The position numbers and the translations under genes are program-made. From Pyrrhoderma lamaoense (lineage: Eukaryota; Basidiomycota; Agaricomycetes; Hymenochaetales; Hymenochaetaceae): a stretch of DNA of 64,000 nucleotides. The stretch covers positions 1-64,000 of the forward strand of contig NBAZ01000032.1 in assembly GCA_002794735.1 (NCBI GenBank). The letters run 5' to 3'. Below, piece after piece: positions 1 through 12,110 of this stretch (its first letter is position 1; every line of letters begins with the position of its first letter). The notes beneath the pieces are model-generated. The model was not told where the DNA came from. It did not search any database and saw nothing but the letters and a program-made list of their open reading frames with translations.

Positions 1-430
1 CTGCCTATTGTTCACCATATTGTTTATTATACTCAATATTGAGGTCTCTGTAGATGGCGTTCTTCATCGCAAGCCACATGATACTCTAACCAAAGAAACG
101 AATGATATCAATGAAATGTAGTATGCGAGTATTATGGATATCATTGATAGGAGACGAATGCATATCGGAGAGTCCTGACGATATATGAATCTTGATGTCT
201 GAGCAGGTTACAAATATAGCGATGCGATTACGCGCTTTATAACCTAAGCTAACGACACGAGCGGTGGGGAGCATGTTGACATGCAAAACAAGTGCGTAAC
301 CGTTTCCGTACCAGAAATGCGGGGAGCACACACCATCCACATATCTTCAATTCATGATCAGGCCGTCCGTTTTAATATACTTAACTGGATTGATACCGCA
401 TATCCATAGTTTTCAGAAGGAAAGCAGAGT
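1..430. other. Intergenic, no gene recognised
   Basis: I see no open frame with family resemblance and no repeat shared with the rest of the window. The sequence is AT-rich and broken by stops in all frames. Confidence 0.5.
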
Positions 431-552
431 ATGATACCACTACGGTCCTTTCACTTAAGAGAGCATGAGGTAATTTGGCTTTTTCTTTGGCAGGAATATT
501 CTCAATGCCGACACCTTCCCTCCCTCATAGAATACCGAAAAAGTTTTAATAG

Positions 553-645
553 CTTTCATCATTGCGTGTCTATCGACCCATGTCGAAGAATCTCCTTTAG
601 TGAGACCGTCGAAGACACTCATTTGAGGTTGTCGTAACTACATTG
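553..645 (+). pseudogene. FunK1 kinase relic (exon 3 fragment)
   Basis: A short stretch reads as HCVSIDPCRRISF followed by ETVEDTHLRL. This matches the third exon of the intact kinases in this window (HCMSIDPCRRFTFGATIEDTR). Flanking exons are missing or unrecognisable, and a stop follows where the intact copies continue with WIFNRS. I read it as the remnant of a decayed kinase copy directly upstream of the intact gene at 816. It is short, so the call rests on one conserved motif. Confidence 0.55.
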
Positions 646-734
646 TATCTTGGTGAAATAGTGGGCAATTTGATTACGGTAACTTCCACTACTTTGCTCA
701 TCTACTGACAAAGCACTACGTAGAATTCATACAA

Positions 735-770
735 GCGCGTGACGTTTCGCGCTTGTCACTGTGCGTGACG
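735..770. promoter_or_regulatory. CGCGTGACG-type motifs upstream of FunK1 gene 1
   Basis: Two copies of a GCGTGACG core (735-744 and 762-770) lie 46-81 bp before the start codon at 816, with a CGCGC block between them. The same core recurs before the other intact FunK1 genes. It resembles an MCB/CRE-like half site; which factor binds is unknown. Confidence 0.4.
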
Positions 771-815
771 GTACATGTACTCTTACTTGACCAAGTTAAC
801 TAACTACCCTCCACT

Positions 816-3800
816 ATGCCCGTTGATAGTTCTATTCCTCAGATCACATTTTCTAGTACCAAACAGACGAGGAGACACTCTGGAACCTCAAGAACAAATT
901 CAAGAATGTAAGTCACATACTATCTCTCTATAGTGTGAATATTAGTTCTTATAATTAGTAGTCAAGTCAGTTCTCGAGCCGAATTTATTTCATCTACCCC
1001 TGATAAGGGAGGTGTTACAAAGGGGAAAGGGAGTACTAAAGATATCGTGGGGTGTAACTTTACCACTTTACCATCTTCTGTACCTGCGGCAGGCACCTCT
1101 ACATCTCGTCTCCGTTGTAAGACCCTGGACCGGAAGCTGGAACCACCTGAGACTGATACACCATCAAGAGACAAAGTCGGTAATTGGGCTGAGAGCCAGC
1201 ATTTGCACACGAATCCTATACGTCGACCATTTCTCGAAGATACTGGGGTTGAGATTGGAAGCGGGTCAATAGACTACTTTTTTGATCACGTCCTACCTCC
1301 TATTAGACCAGAGTTCAAAGCCGATCAGATTTTAGACTACTGTTTTGAGAAGAAATTACTCCAACCACATTCTCATGCAACTAAATACTGCTGGTCTGGA
1401 ACTTCTCAGAGTCCCCAAAATGCCAAAGCCCATGAAACAGTCGCCTCTTGTGAACTATTTGTTAGTATATTTAAGGCGATTACGAAGGCAGTCGAGGAAA
1501 CAAATGATACACCCGTGTTTCCAACAACTTTCTTACATGCTAATAAGAGTAATGTTATATGGCCGGAGATGAGTGCTGATATCAAGCCAGATGCACAACT
1601 CTACCTCAAGGATGATGGTGGCACCTATCCGTCATTCTTGGAAGGGAAGCATTGGTACAGCGCCGCCTTTAGCTTTCATTCTGAGAAGACAAGGAAAGGA
1701 AGATACATTGTATATCATCTATCTTATCGAGTCAATCTCAGTACTGACATCTCTTTCACCTCTATAGAACTCCCAACAAGTGACCGATAGTCTACAGCAT
1801 TGCATGTCCATCGACCCGTGCCGAAGATTTACCTTGGGTGCAACTGTCGAGGACACTCGAGTGAGGGTATGGACATTCAATCGTAGCATGTTTATAGCAA
1901 GTACATCCTTTGATTTCAACGATGTATGTACCTTTACTATATCAACCTTTACTTATTGACGAACTGTGTTATAGGACCCAATGACAATGATTAAGTTGGT
2001 CCTTTCACTCACTTTTGCTGACAAGGTCGATCTTGGCTGGGATTTAACCTTGACGGCAAAATATAACGGAAGTGAACGAGAATTTAGTTTTGAGATTTCC
2101 GATCAAATCTTTAAGACAACCTCTTCGAATGTCATTTCGGACATCAAGGCAGATGGAATGTGCACTGTAGGTACGCGAATATATAAGGCTTTCAGGGCTG
2201 AGGATATAGAAGAGAAGGATCCAATAGTTATTAAGGATTACTGGCCTAATGAGGGACATGAAACGGAAGACGAATCTCGGAAAAAGATCCTCATTGATAT
2301 TGAAGACGACGACGAACGAAAGGTTGTCACAGAATCAATTTTGACCCCCATTGCATCTGGGAGAGTCAAAGTCAGGGGCCAAGAAGACCATACAAGATTG
2401 ACTATCCTCCGCGATAGAAGTCCTGAAGAATTATATACAATACCATTTCCAAATGACGAAGCCGAAAGTAAAGCAGGATCCACGATAACTGCGGAAGGCT
2501 CTTATAAAGAACCAGATGGCCAACTTCGAGGTATGGCCCTCAAAGTGGACGCGAGTCGTAAGTCAACATATATATATCGTTGGCATTATCGGATAGTATA
2601 TAGAGAGGTTGCCATACCATTCTACAAATTACGTAGTTTGAAAGACATGGGACTCGTTCTTTGTTCTACGGTTGAAAGTAAGTCGACTTTAATTTCTCTG
2701 AAATTGTGTTGTCTAATGAGATATCTAGCTCTTCTTTATATTCATAAGGCCGGATGGATACACCGTGATATTAGCCCTGGTAACCTATACTTGTTCACCA
2801 ACCCAACCACTGGAGAGAAGCAAGGTCTCATCGGTGACTTAGAATTTGCAAAGAGGGCAGGAATTGGAGCGAGCTGTGATGTTCGGGCAGTAAGAACAAA
2901 TTTTATATATAGATTAATTATCATGACTTATATTCATGAACAGGGCACGCCTGACTTTACAGCCGTTGAAATCGCCACACAGAGTCATCGCTTCATGCCA
3001 GAAACTCGTGTGGGACGAATGATGCAACTCAAAGACGTTGTCCGGGCGCACAAAAATAGAGGAGTTTGGGCCAATTATATACATGACCTAGAGTCTATCT
3101 GGTGGATCGCAGTTTGGACCTTTCTCGCTTTCCAAGACGCCTCCAAGGCAAGCTCAGAAATCAGAAGCAATGAAGAAGTGATCAAGCATCAGACTTACTA
3201 CCTCAGCACGCTTTTCCGTGGAACTATGGATAATGATTATCGGCCTAGTTTCTTCACAGTAGATGACAGTTTTGTGGAAGTTATGGGTGGCATGGATAGC
3301 GTCCCTGATAGTCTTGCGACACTAGGGACAGCAATAATTCAAATCAGGTACATGCTAATAGAGTGCTATAAGGCAGAAGCACGTAAGGGGAATAATCCTG
3401 TCAAGATAACAAACGACAGATTGCATCACGAAATGCTACAGTCTTTGAACAATATAATGCAACAGGAGGATATTCACATTGCTCGTGTTGTTGTCGATTC
3501 CTCAGTTCTATCCAAGCCCCCTACAACCTTTAAACGAAGTACCTATGTGACAAGAACGGATGAGTATACGGTAAAGAGGACAAGGTATGTTTACACGATA
3601 CTCTTATTATGGACTCATCTCATTTCTCTTGAATAGGAACAAAGGGTCTAGTAAGATTGAAGAAGTAAAGTTGCCAGATTCTCGGCTTCAGTGTTTACTA
3701 GATAATTTGAAAGACATCGAATGCGCTCCAGTCCCTGTCTCTATCTCTAATGCAAAATCTGCGGTACAGAGCAGTGGACCATGCGAAGAGGAAATTGCTA

Positions 3801-4195
3801 CCGTATCTGAGTCAAACTCAGGAGTCAAACAAGATAGCGCAGACAACGAATTTTTTGCTCCGAGCCAAGCGGCTAACGGTAATACAACAAGGATTACGAT
3901 GACAGAGAAGAAACAAAGTAATGTGAAGGCGATCCCAGCGAAATCTCGTTTAGAACGTAAACGTAAAAACCTTGATATTGAAAGCTCTTTAAAGACAAAA
4001 ACTAGGAGTAAGACGAAAAGACCTTCTGTGACAGACAAGGAGCTAGTACACTCTTTAAATAGGAGAATAACGAGATCTATGACTAGAAACGCAGCGGTTG
4101 ACAAGGATGCGGAGCCTAGCGCTTACAATAGGACTCCTGAAGCTCGTGTAACTCGTTCGAAAAGTAAACTTGCAGCTAAAAAGCCACGAAAGTGA
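816..4195 (+). CDS. FunK1-type fungal protein kinase, gene 1
   Basis: A predicted serine/threonine kinase of the fungal-specific FunK1 family (Pkinase_fungal). Seven exons: 816-907, 971-1709, 1768-1923, 1975-2677, 2729-2889, 2944-3584, 3637-4195. They close in frame to 1,016 residues. The N-terminal half carries the family landmark IKPDAQLYL (about residue 210). The ATP-binding lysine is in IVIKDYWP (about 416), the catalytic loop is HRDISPGN (about 575), and the metal-binding aspartate is in GDLEFAK, which replaces the usual DFG. The C-terminal 170 residues are basic and low-complexity, with RxTRSxxK motifs that look like nuclear localisation or DNA-contacting tails. The start was chosen because exon 1 is 92 nt, as in genes 4 and 5. 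It is the most diverged of the four intact copies. Cellular substrates of FunK1 kinases are unknown. Confidence 0.88.
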
Positions 4196-4941
4196 AATTT
4201 ATGACATGATTCCTGATATATATGTATATATGTGTGTGTATGTATGCCTTTCCAAGTTCTATCTTCGTTTTTGTTTTAGAAATTGTTCTCCCTGCTTTTA
4301 ATCTTGCTTATCACGACTGCTTTCGATTTTTGCTTTCTTATCATGCTTTCTTCTCATTGTACAACTGAATACGGCAAGCATCTATATTGGAACTAGATAT
4401 TATACGATTTTCATGATTTACTTCGTTGATAGTTTTATCTCGGTATACGAAATTATTTGGAGTAATCGAGCTGTGTTAAGACCCCGAAAATTATCCTCGT
4501 ATCTTGTCTATGAGCATTCACTCCACAATACAAATTTGTCAGTGAAAACAATGGACAATGGGACGGGGAGGCAAGTATGTAAACCGGTAGTAATCATCTC
4601 ACCAAAAATTGAATTCATGCAGAAGAATTCTGAAGCAAATTTATAAGTCGTATAGCATATTTTACTAGTAAAGCATGGATAGTTATCTGTTAGTATTTCT
4701 CTAACGATTTCAAAGTGTCATAGTGTATCTTAACGACCCTTCATGTGATATTACCACATATTGCAAGTTTATTTTCCTTCGAGATTCATGAAGTTCTTAA
4801 TTCTTGACTAGAAGATGTTAGCCGGGACCAATGTTCTAACGGTCACAATGCATGAGTGTAATGTAGCATTTACATAAGTAACAGATAAATCTTTTGACTT
4901 TGATAAATTATCAAATACTCACGTAGCCTACTTCGCTCGAG
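4196..4941. repeat. 3' flank of FunK1 gene 1, duplicated at 11.5-12.1 kb
   Basis: AT-rich sequence after the stop of gene 1, including a TA/TG microsatellite near 4220. The segment to about 4,830 recurs, diverged, at roughly 11,500-12,110, where it again follows a kinase C-terminus. No gene is seen in it. Confidence 0.6.
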
Positions 4942-4945
4942 TTGG

Positions 4946-5676
4946 TGTAGGAACAACTAAGTAGATAGCTGGTCGTAGTGCATTTATAATACACTTTGTA
5001 GCTCTTCTCTGGAGTCCATTACTACTATTTATCCTTACTCTCGGTCGCGTTTTCAGCCCATTTCCCTTACTGTTTGGCTTCAATTCTTATTCTTACTTGA
5101 GGTTAGGTTTCGTTTAAAAAGCTCCTTCGATTCTGATAGCCTAAACCCTTCGTCCAGCGGCATATAGACACCTGGAAACCATGATTTCCTTGTTATCGAT
5201 TCTTTATCTCGCGTTTTGATATATAAGCCTCCAGACTTGAGGTCCTAGACAATCAATCAATCAACTTCTAACTACTACTCCCCTCTAGTCCTCTGAATGT
5301 CCCATGTACTCTATACCTATCGCTCTGCTTCTTATTTGGTTGCCCGAACGAGTTCTTAACACTCTGACTGTACTGCGATTCGTCCGGGTGAGCAGAAAAA
5401 TACATTCTTTTATCTCAAGCTATAGCTTCGGTCGGGGATCTATTCTATATGTTTCCACTCTATCAACTTGTCTGAGGAGCCCCACTTAGCCTAGGGGTCT
5501 CTATCTTTCTCGACGCTTCGGCTGAATTTTGGCATTTCGCCCGAAGGCGAGTTTCTCGCCTTTCAGGCCCGAAATCGAGCCAGAGCATCGAGTCTGGCGT
5601 AGGCAGACTCTAAACCCAAGTTCTCGCCATTGAATACGAGTAAAAGGTCGAACGCTGACCTGAGGTTAAGGATTTA
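4946..5676. mobile_element. Solo-LTR-like element, copy 1
   Basis: A 731-bp sequence beginning TGTAGGA, flanked on both sides by the 4-bp direct repeat TTGG (4942-4945 and 5677-5680). It is clearly related along its length to the 737-bp element at 9789-10525. It contains a TATA-like box (about 5219-5225) followed by a C-rich stretch, as an LTR promoter would. Its last bases are TTTA where copy 2 ends TTCA, so the terminal CA has decayed. No reverse transcriptase or integrase is present, hence solo LTR. A non-LTR origin is not excluded. Confidence 0.6.
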
Positions 5677-5680
5677 TTGG

Positions 5681-6300
5681 CTCCTATGCTACACCCCAAG
5701 AAATTATTTGTTGTTAAATGACATCTTATTGAAGTTTTCTTGTTCTTTAGTTCCACGTGCGTATTACCCTCACTGATGGATTTATACTGAGTGTCTAAAG
5801 ACCAAATTCAAGTGTAACCAGTAATGAGCTGCCTTATAGTTAGGGATCTGAATACGAAATATATATTTCAGATAAGACGATGGTACTCATTAGTGCACAA
5901 CTTAATCTTCGTTGTGAGTTGCAAGGGAAGAATAGCTTTTTTACTATGACCAAACTTGGTAATGACGACTGAGCTCCTTCCAGATTTAGCATGTAGATCA
6001 GCATTCAAATCTAGAAGTGCCGAAGACTTAGTGGAACTACCTGTGCATTGTCTTTTGCTATTATCATTGTTTTTGCAATTTTAGTGGCAATCTACTTAAT
6101 CAGGTTTTGAAAGCTTTGATAGTATGGATTTTGCCTGATAAACTCGGTATACATGAATTTATCTCAACTCGATATAAGAAGTCTGTATACATACAAACTT
6201 TAGCGTCCTATATTATTCAAGAAAACGCTGTCAAGCGGAGTGATATCTGTTCCGAGGTTATGTGTCATATCTGATATCATTAAGTTAAAGCTTGTGGCTA
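5681..6300. other. Intergenic, nothing recognised
   Basis: AT-rich sequence between the LTR-like element and the promoter of FunK1 gene 2. I see no coding frame or repeat in it. Confidence 0.5.
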
Positions 6301-6305
6301 GTGAG

Positions 6306-6331
6306 AGTCACGCAACGCGTGACGCGTCGCG
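6306..6331. promoter_or_regulatory. Tandem ACGCGT/GTGACG motifs upstream of FunK1 gene 2
   Basis: Two overlapping ACGCGT boxes (6315-6320 and 6322-6327) sit inside a run of TGACGCG/CGCGTCG sequence, 57-70 bp before the start at 6384. ACGCGT is the core recognised by fungal MBF-type factors. The element matches similar motifs before FunK1 genes 1, 4 and 5. Function is inferred. Confidence 0.42.
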
Positions 6332-6383
6332 GTATACAAGTTCGACCCCAAATGTAATCACTAATTACTTTATTCCTCAAAAC

Positions 6384-9300
6384 ATGCCGTCTAGCTCCAT
6401 GCCCCTAAAAACTCATCTATTGGATTCGAGCTCGCTGTATAAACGGTAAGATGCATCATTTTTGCGACAATAAAAACTAATGTCAAGTTTAGTAAGACTA
6501 CAAATCCTCTGATCTCCCCATCTAATCTTGTTGAGCGAGAGAATGCACAGGGGAGGGGAAAAGCTGTGGAAATCGGGGAGTATATCACAAATTCCCCACC
6601 GCCCTTTAATCAGTCAGGAGCCTCGTCAACTACCAATCGTCATGAAAGAAAGAAGTCATTACAAAAGCTCAAACCACCTCATACAGAAACCCTAACAAGG
6701 GAAAGGTTCAATGAATGGGGTGAGTGTTTGTGTCTGTGCGTGAAATTATAACATTAAGCAACTATCAAAGATATTGGAGGTGAAGTCAGGAAAGGATCAA
6801 TGAACTATTTTTTTGACTACATCCTGCCCCCCATCCGACCAGAATTTAGTATCGACAAGATTCTCGATTACTGTATTGCAAAGAGGATATTAAGGAAATA
6901 TACTACTACAAATAAATACTACTGGGAAGGCCTCCCGCAGAGCCCCAGGGACTCTAGCTCCCATGAGACAGATGTCTTCAATAAACCCTTGGTGAAAGTA
7001 TTTGATGCAATCACAGAAGCAGCTCGAGAAACAAGTGGCCCTCATCTATTTCCAACGAACTACTTATATGCCGATGGAGATAATGCCACTTGGTCAGAGA
7101 GGGATAGTAAAATCAAACCAGATGCCCAACTCTTTGTGTCAGACCCCGACGATACTTATCCGAAATCCCTGGCCGGGAAACACTGGTACAATTCTGTATT
7201 AAGCCTTCACTTCAAAAAAGCAGAGAAAGGCGCATATGATGTGAACACCTTGTTTCTATAAATCTATAGCAATACTGACTCTTTTTTGACAGAATGCAAA
7301 ACAGGTAATTCATAGTATTATACATTGTATGTCTATAGATCCATGTCGCCGGTTCACCTTCGGAGCAACTATCGAAGATACCCGCATGAGATTATGGATA
7401 TTCAATCGTAGCATGGTCATAGCCAGCGATTCTTTCGATTTTGTCACTGTACGTACATTTACCCTTATTCATCAGCGTATCTTATAATCTATCAACCCGT
7501 GTCATAGGACCCAATTACGATGATTAAGGTAGTATTATCATTTGTATTTGCAGACAAGGTTGATCTTGGTTGGGATACAACGTTGACTGCACGGTATAAT
7601 GGGAGTGAACGGGAGTTCACAGTCGATGTTGCTGGTGCCCAATTCATAACGAACTCTTCGAATGTTATTTCGGACATAAAAGCAGATGGGATCTTTACTG
7701 CAGGTACAAGGATATACAAGGCTTTCAGGGCCGATGACCTGGAAGAGAAAGAGCCGGTGATTATTAAGGACTACTGGCCTGGGGAAAAATATGAAACGGA
7801 AGATGTGACGTTGCAAAAAATTCTTGCTAGTTTGTCTGACGTTGCAGGTCGTGAGGTTGTCGAGAACATGACCTTGACACCTATTTTCTCTGGGAGGGTC
7901 AAGGTCGGGGACCAGGATGATCATACAAGATTAGTTATCTTACATGGTATAGGGCCCAAAGAAACGTACAAGATTCCCTTACCAAACGAGGAAGTCACAA
8001 GTAAAAATAGTTCGGCAAAGACATCCGAAGGTTTTACGAACGAAACAAATGACCAGCCTCGGAAACAAGTAACCAGACTGGAAGAAAATCAAAGTTTAGG
8101 TCATGCTCACCGCTGGCATTATCGAATAGTATACAAGGAAGTTGCGATTCCTTATCATAAATTACGTAGCATAAGAGACATGGGGTTTGTTCTGTATTGT
8201 GCAGTTGAAGGTTAGTCAGTCGCCACTTCTCTGAACTTGTCTCATCTAATGGTAATCTCAGCTCTCCGCCATATTCACAAGGCAAGATGGGTCCACAGAG
8301 ATCTTAGTCCTGGGAATCTTTATCTTTACAGTGATCCGAGTACCGGAGAGGATCGCGGACTCGTTGGAGATTTGGAATTTGCAAAACAAGTTGGAACTGG
8401 AGGAAACTGTGATGTTCGGATCGTGAGATACTTTTTCTTCATCAGTGTATTCAAGTATCTTATAACATGCATAACGAACAGGGTACAGCTGACTTCATGG
8501 CCATTGAAGTTGCCGCACGATCCTACTGTTTCAGGCCAACAGTTATACACCGTATCAAACGTCCAGAAGATGCCCATAAGGCGTACTCCGGATTGAAACG
8601 GGGAGTTTGGGCTAATTATATACATGACTTAGAGTCTATCTGGTGGATTGCGGTTTGGACTTTGTTCGCCTTTCAAAAGGGTTCCGATGTGAACTCAGAA
8701 ATAGAAAGCTATAAGAAATTGATCAAGAATCAGGCATTACATCTCAGTCTGTTATTCCAAGGAACCATGGATTCTGGGAATCGACAAAATTTTTTTCGAA
8801 ACGACGACATCTTTTGGACCACTATGCAAAGTATCCCTGAAACTCTTCGGACGCTAAGATTAGCTGTAATGTCTATAAGAGCCCTACTATTGGAATATTA
8901 CTATGCAGAGGGGCACAAGGGTCGTGATCTGGTTGTTTTGACAGATGACGGATCATTGCACGACGAAATATTGGAGGCTTTGAGACCTCTGATGGATGAT
9001 ACAACTCTTATTGCTCCCATTAAAAGAAAGCCCTCTGCTGAAACTAAGACAATGATAACTTCTAAGCGTACTACTTATTCGCAGAGGACAGAAGACCACG
9101 CCGCAAAGAGAACAAGGTATGTGCTCCTATGACTTTTATGATATATGTAGATGTGACTGATTTCCCCGATCAGGAGGGTAGAGTTAGGCGAGAACAAGGA
9201 AGTAACTTTAGCAGGTGAATCATCTCAATGCATACTAGTCGGCATTAATATAAACCAATTCACCCTAGGCTCTGGTATCGCTGATAGCACAGCTCGATCC

Positions 9301-9735
9301 GTGGTGCAAGGCAAGGACCTAGGTGAAGGGGAAAATGTGAACACATCAGAGTCAGGATCGAGAGACAAGCGAGATAGTCACGACAACAAAGTACCTGCCC
9401 TAGGTCTAGATCTGGCGAAAGACAAGGAACCAAGTAAGGCAGAGGTAATACCAAGGAAAACTCGATTAGGAAGGAAGCAGAATAAAACGATATCCGGTAC
9501 TTCCTCTTCAAAGCCAGCTAAGAGGAGAAGATCACTGAAGCATACCGTGATAGGCGATGAGCCAATTCAACACGTGAATCGGAGGGTTACGAGATCTATG
9601 TCGAAGAAAGCCGCAGAGAGAGAAGCGAATACGGATGCAGAGACAAGTTCTTCTAAAAAAGCTCCTGAACCTCCTGTGACCCGATCAAGAAGTAAAGCCG
9701 CTGCATCTGCTAAAAAAACACAAAAACGAAAATGA
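6384..9735 (+). CDS. FunK1-type fungal protein kinase, gene 2
   Basis: Eight exons: 6384-6445, 6493-6719, 6759-7240, 7293-7448, 7508-8210, 8262-8422, 8482-9116, 9174-9735. They give 995 residues in frame. Landmarks are IKPDAQLFV in the N-terminal domain, VIIKDYWP as ATP-binding lysine site, HRDLSPGN as catalytic loop and GDLEFAK as the DFG equivalent. The tail is basic with VTRSRSKAA-type motifs. The start differs from the paralogues: the position of their ATG is followed here by a stop codon, so the next ATG was used. The 39-nt segment 6720-6758 is exon in the paralogues but holds stop codons here. It has GTGAGT and AAG ends and is treated as a short in-frame intron; if it is not spliced, the gene is broken. 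Exons 3-4 are almost identical to those of genes 4 and 5. Confidence 0.82.
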
Positions 9736-9788
9736 TTTCATGTGTAATGATACATATATTATGACTATATCTCTAGAGAATTTGCTGT

Positions 9789-10525
9789 TGTAGGACCAGC
9801 TAAGTGTTTGGCCGGTCGTAGTGCATCTATAATGCACTTTCTAACTCGCCCGAGAAGTCCATTGCTACTACTCGGCCGCGCGCCTCATTCATTTCTCTAC
9901 TATTTAGCTTCACTTTCTACTCTTACTCGAGGGTAGGGTTCGTTTATACGACCCCCTCGTTTCTGATAGCTTAAACCCTTCGTCCAGTGGCATATAGCCA
10001 CCTGGACACCATGCTTTCCTTATTATCTAACCTTTATCTCGCGTTTTGCTATATAAGCCTCCAGACTTGAGGCCGTAGTGAGGAGAATTGGTTCCCAATC
10101 GATTCCCAGTCTATTCACCCCCCCCCGAGTAGCTCTCTACTAGTCTCCTGTACTCTTTATCTACTTCTCTGCTGCTTTATTAGGCTGCCCGGGCGCGCTT
10201 GTAACGCTCTGACCGTACTGCAAAGTCGCCCGGGCGGACTGAAAATACATACACTTTTACCTCAAAATACAGCCTCGGTCGGGCTCTGTTCTATACGTTT
10301 CTACTACTTTTACTGGTCTGTGAAGTCTCAGCTTGCCTCGAGGTCTCTATCAGTCTCTACAGTCCGACCGAGATCTCGGCCGGACGGCCGAGGTCGAGTA
10401 TCTCGCTATTTAGCCCCCAAATCTTAGCCTAAGCATCGTGTCTGGTGTAGGCAGACTCTAAACCCCACGTCCTCGCCATTAAATACGACAACAAGGTCAA
10501 AATCTGACCAAAAGTTTAGTTTTCA
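9789..10525. mobile_element. Solo-LTR-like element, copy 2
   Basis: A 737-bp element starting TGTAGGA and ending TTTTCA, so bounded by TG...CA. It is flanked by 4-bp direct repeats CTGT (9785-9788 and 10526-10529). A TATA box lies at about 10050-10056. The 3' flanks of the kinase copies at 17.2 kb and 26.3 kb run through the equivalent position without the insert, which gives an empty-site comparison. It has no internal coding region. It inserted about 50 bp after the stop of FunK1 gene 2. Confidence 0.65.
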
Positions 10526-10850
10526 CTGTCTTTTGTGTTTTTTCGCAACTGTTATCCTTGCTTTCGGTTTGCTTATCCCAATCATTTCTAGTTTTGCTAT
10601 CTTATCAAGTCTTCTCCACATCAAGTATAGATACCGAACAATGTATTACAACCAGCTTATGTCTCAATCCTATGTATCAATCTAGAGGGAAAATATAGAT
10701 TGTTACAGTATTTCAAAAGCTGTCATGCCTTGTTACATGTAGTTATCTATTATAATCGGCTATTATCCTGAAGAAAAATTCATACAAAGGGACATGGACT
10801 CTTGAGGCAGTCAAGTAGGTACTATATGAGGTGGAGGGAAGCTGTTGTAC
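10526..10850. repeat. FunK1 gene 2 3' flank, shared with 17.2-17.55 kb
   Basis: Continues the 3' flank of gene 2 beyond the inserted LTR-like element. It aligns by eye with the sequence after the decayed kinase at 17200-17550 (for example CAGCTTATGTCTCAATC). This shows that the flanks were duplicated together with the kinase genes. Confidence 0.6.
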
Positions 10851-11420
10851 AGGAACCAACTTTTTCTTCTTTTATTCCTTTTGAAGATGTCCGATACATT
10901 ATATGCCTTTGATCATTCAACTTACTATAAAGAGGACGAGTTAGACATAATTGAAATACATAAGAGTACTATATAATATACTTACTATAGCATTTAAGTA
11001 CGTTACATTCAAAGTTATCAGTCTCCCAAAAAATTCTGTGACTAGAGAGAATGGATATCTCTTCAGAGCTTCAGAAGATACACATGACTAACTCCAGCTC
11101 TGCCAGATTTCAGCTCTTAGTTGCCACTAGATGAGACACTGAGACTGGTTTTGTACAATTGGTTTCTTGCTCTCCGAGACTGTTATTCTAACTTGCTCAT
11201 ATTTTCTCACTCTATCCCTTCTTGAAATGTTCTCACTTTTACAAGTTCAGATGTAAGAAGCTGAGGTCCATGGTGTACCATTTTTCGGTCATCAGAGCCT
11301 CCGAGTCATTCAACTCATCCTTGTTAGTGTCAATAACCCGTAATTCCGAGTCTCAACAATTAGACACGTGAAGAATACCAGCCCCACGATGTCACACTCG
11401 TCTAAATCTCTTACTTTTCA
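10851..11420. other. Intergenic, nothing recognised
   Basis: No coding frame of note. The sequence is AT-rich and its composition resembles the kinase flanks. Confidence 0.45.
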
Positions 11421-11424
11421 TAGG

Positions 11425-11505
11425 CATCCCATCAATTAGTTGAAGCTCGTGTAAATCGTTCGAAAAGCAATCTTGTAGCTAAGAAGCCACAAAAGCGATA
11501 TTTAT
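11425..11505 (+). pseudogene. FunK1 C-terminal tail relic
   Basis: Reads VEARVNRSKSNLVAKKPQK, matching the last residues of gene 1 (PEARVTRSKSKLAAKKPRK), and runs on past the normal stop. It is followed to about 12110 by a diverged copy of gene 1's 3' flank. The rest of the kinase is absent. This is the tail end of a duplicated gene 1 copy. Confidence 0.7.
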
Positions 11506-12110
11506 GACATAGCTCCTGATATATATACATATACATATATACATATATATATATGTGTGTGTACGCCTTTTCAAGTTTTAGTTTCGTTCTTTTTAGAAAT
11601 TGTTCCCCCTGCTTTTGGTTTTGCTTATCACAAAGGCTTTCCGTTCTTGCTTTCTTATCATCCTTTCTTTGCATTGTACTGCATACAGCAAACAACTACA
11701 TCAGAATTAGATATCATATGATCTTCATTATTTACTTCGTTGATAGCTTTATCTTGGCATACGGAATTATTTGGAGTAATAGAACTATGTTAAGACTCCC
11801 AAAATTATTCTCGTATCTTGTCTACGGACATTCGCTTCACAATGCGGACCTGTCAGGGAAAATAATGGACAATGTGACAAGGAGGCAAGTAACTTGAATA
11901 GAGAGGTAAGTACGTTGACTGGTACTAACCATCTCACCAAAGTTGGGTTCATGTAGAAGTATCCGATAGCAAGCCTATAAACCATATATAGCATTCTTAC
12001 TAGCAAAACATGAGTAGTAATCTAACAGTATCGCCCTAACGATTCCATAGTAATTCTTAACAACCAATGATGTGCCGTAGCCACAGATCATAAGTTTATC
12101 TCCCTTATGA
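11506..12110. repeat. Diverged copy of FunK1 gene 1 3' flank
   Basis: Parallels 4196-4830, including the TA/TG-rich microsatellite (11518-11562), the CCCTGCTTTT stretch and a TTTACTTCGTTGATAG block. It holds no functional gene. Confidence 0.65.

Noticed and set aside
6800..7261. Separate short gene starting at 6800
   Set aside because: It is exon 3 of FunK1 gene 2; upstream exons join to it in frame.
11518..11562. TA/CA/TG alternating tract
   Set aside because: Simple microsatellite shared with the gene 1 flank; no evidence for a function.
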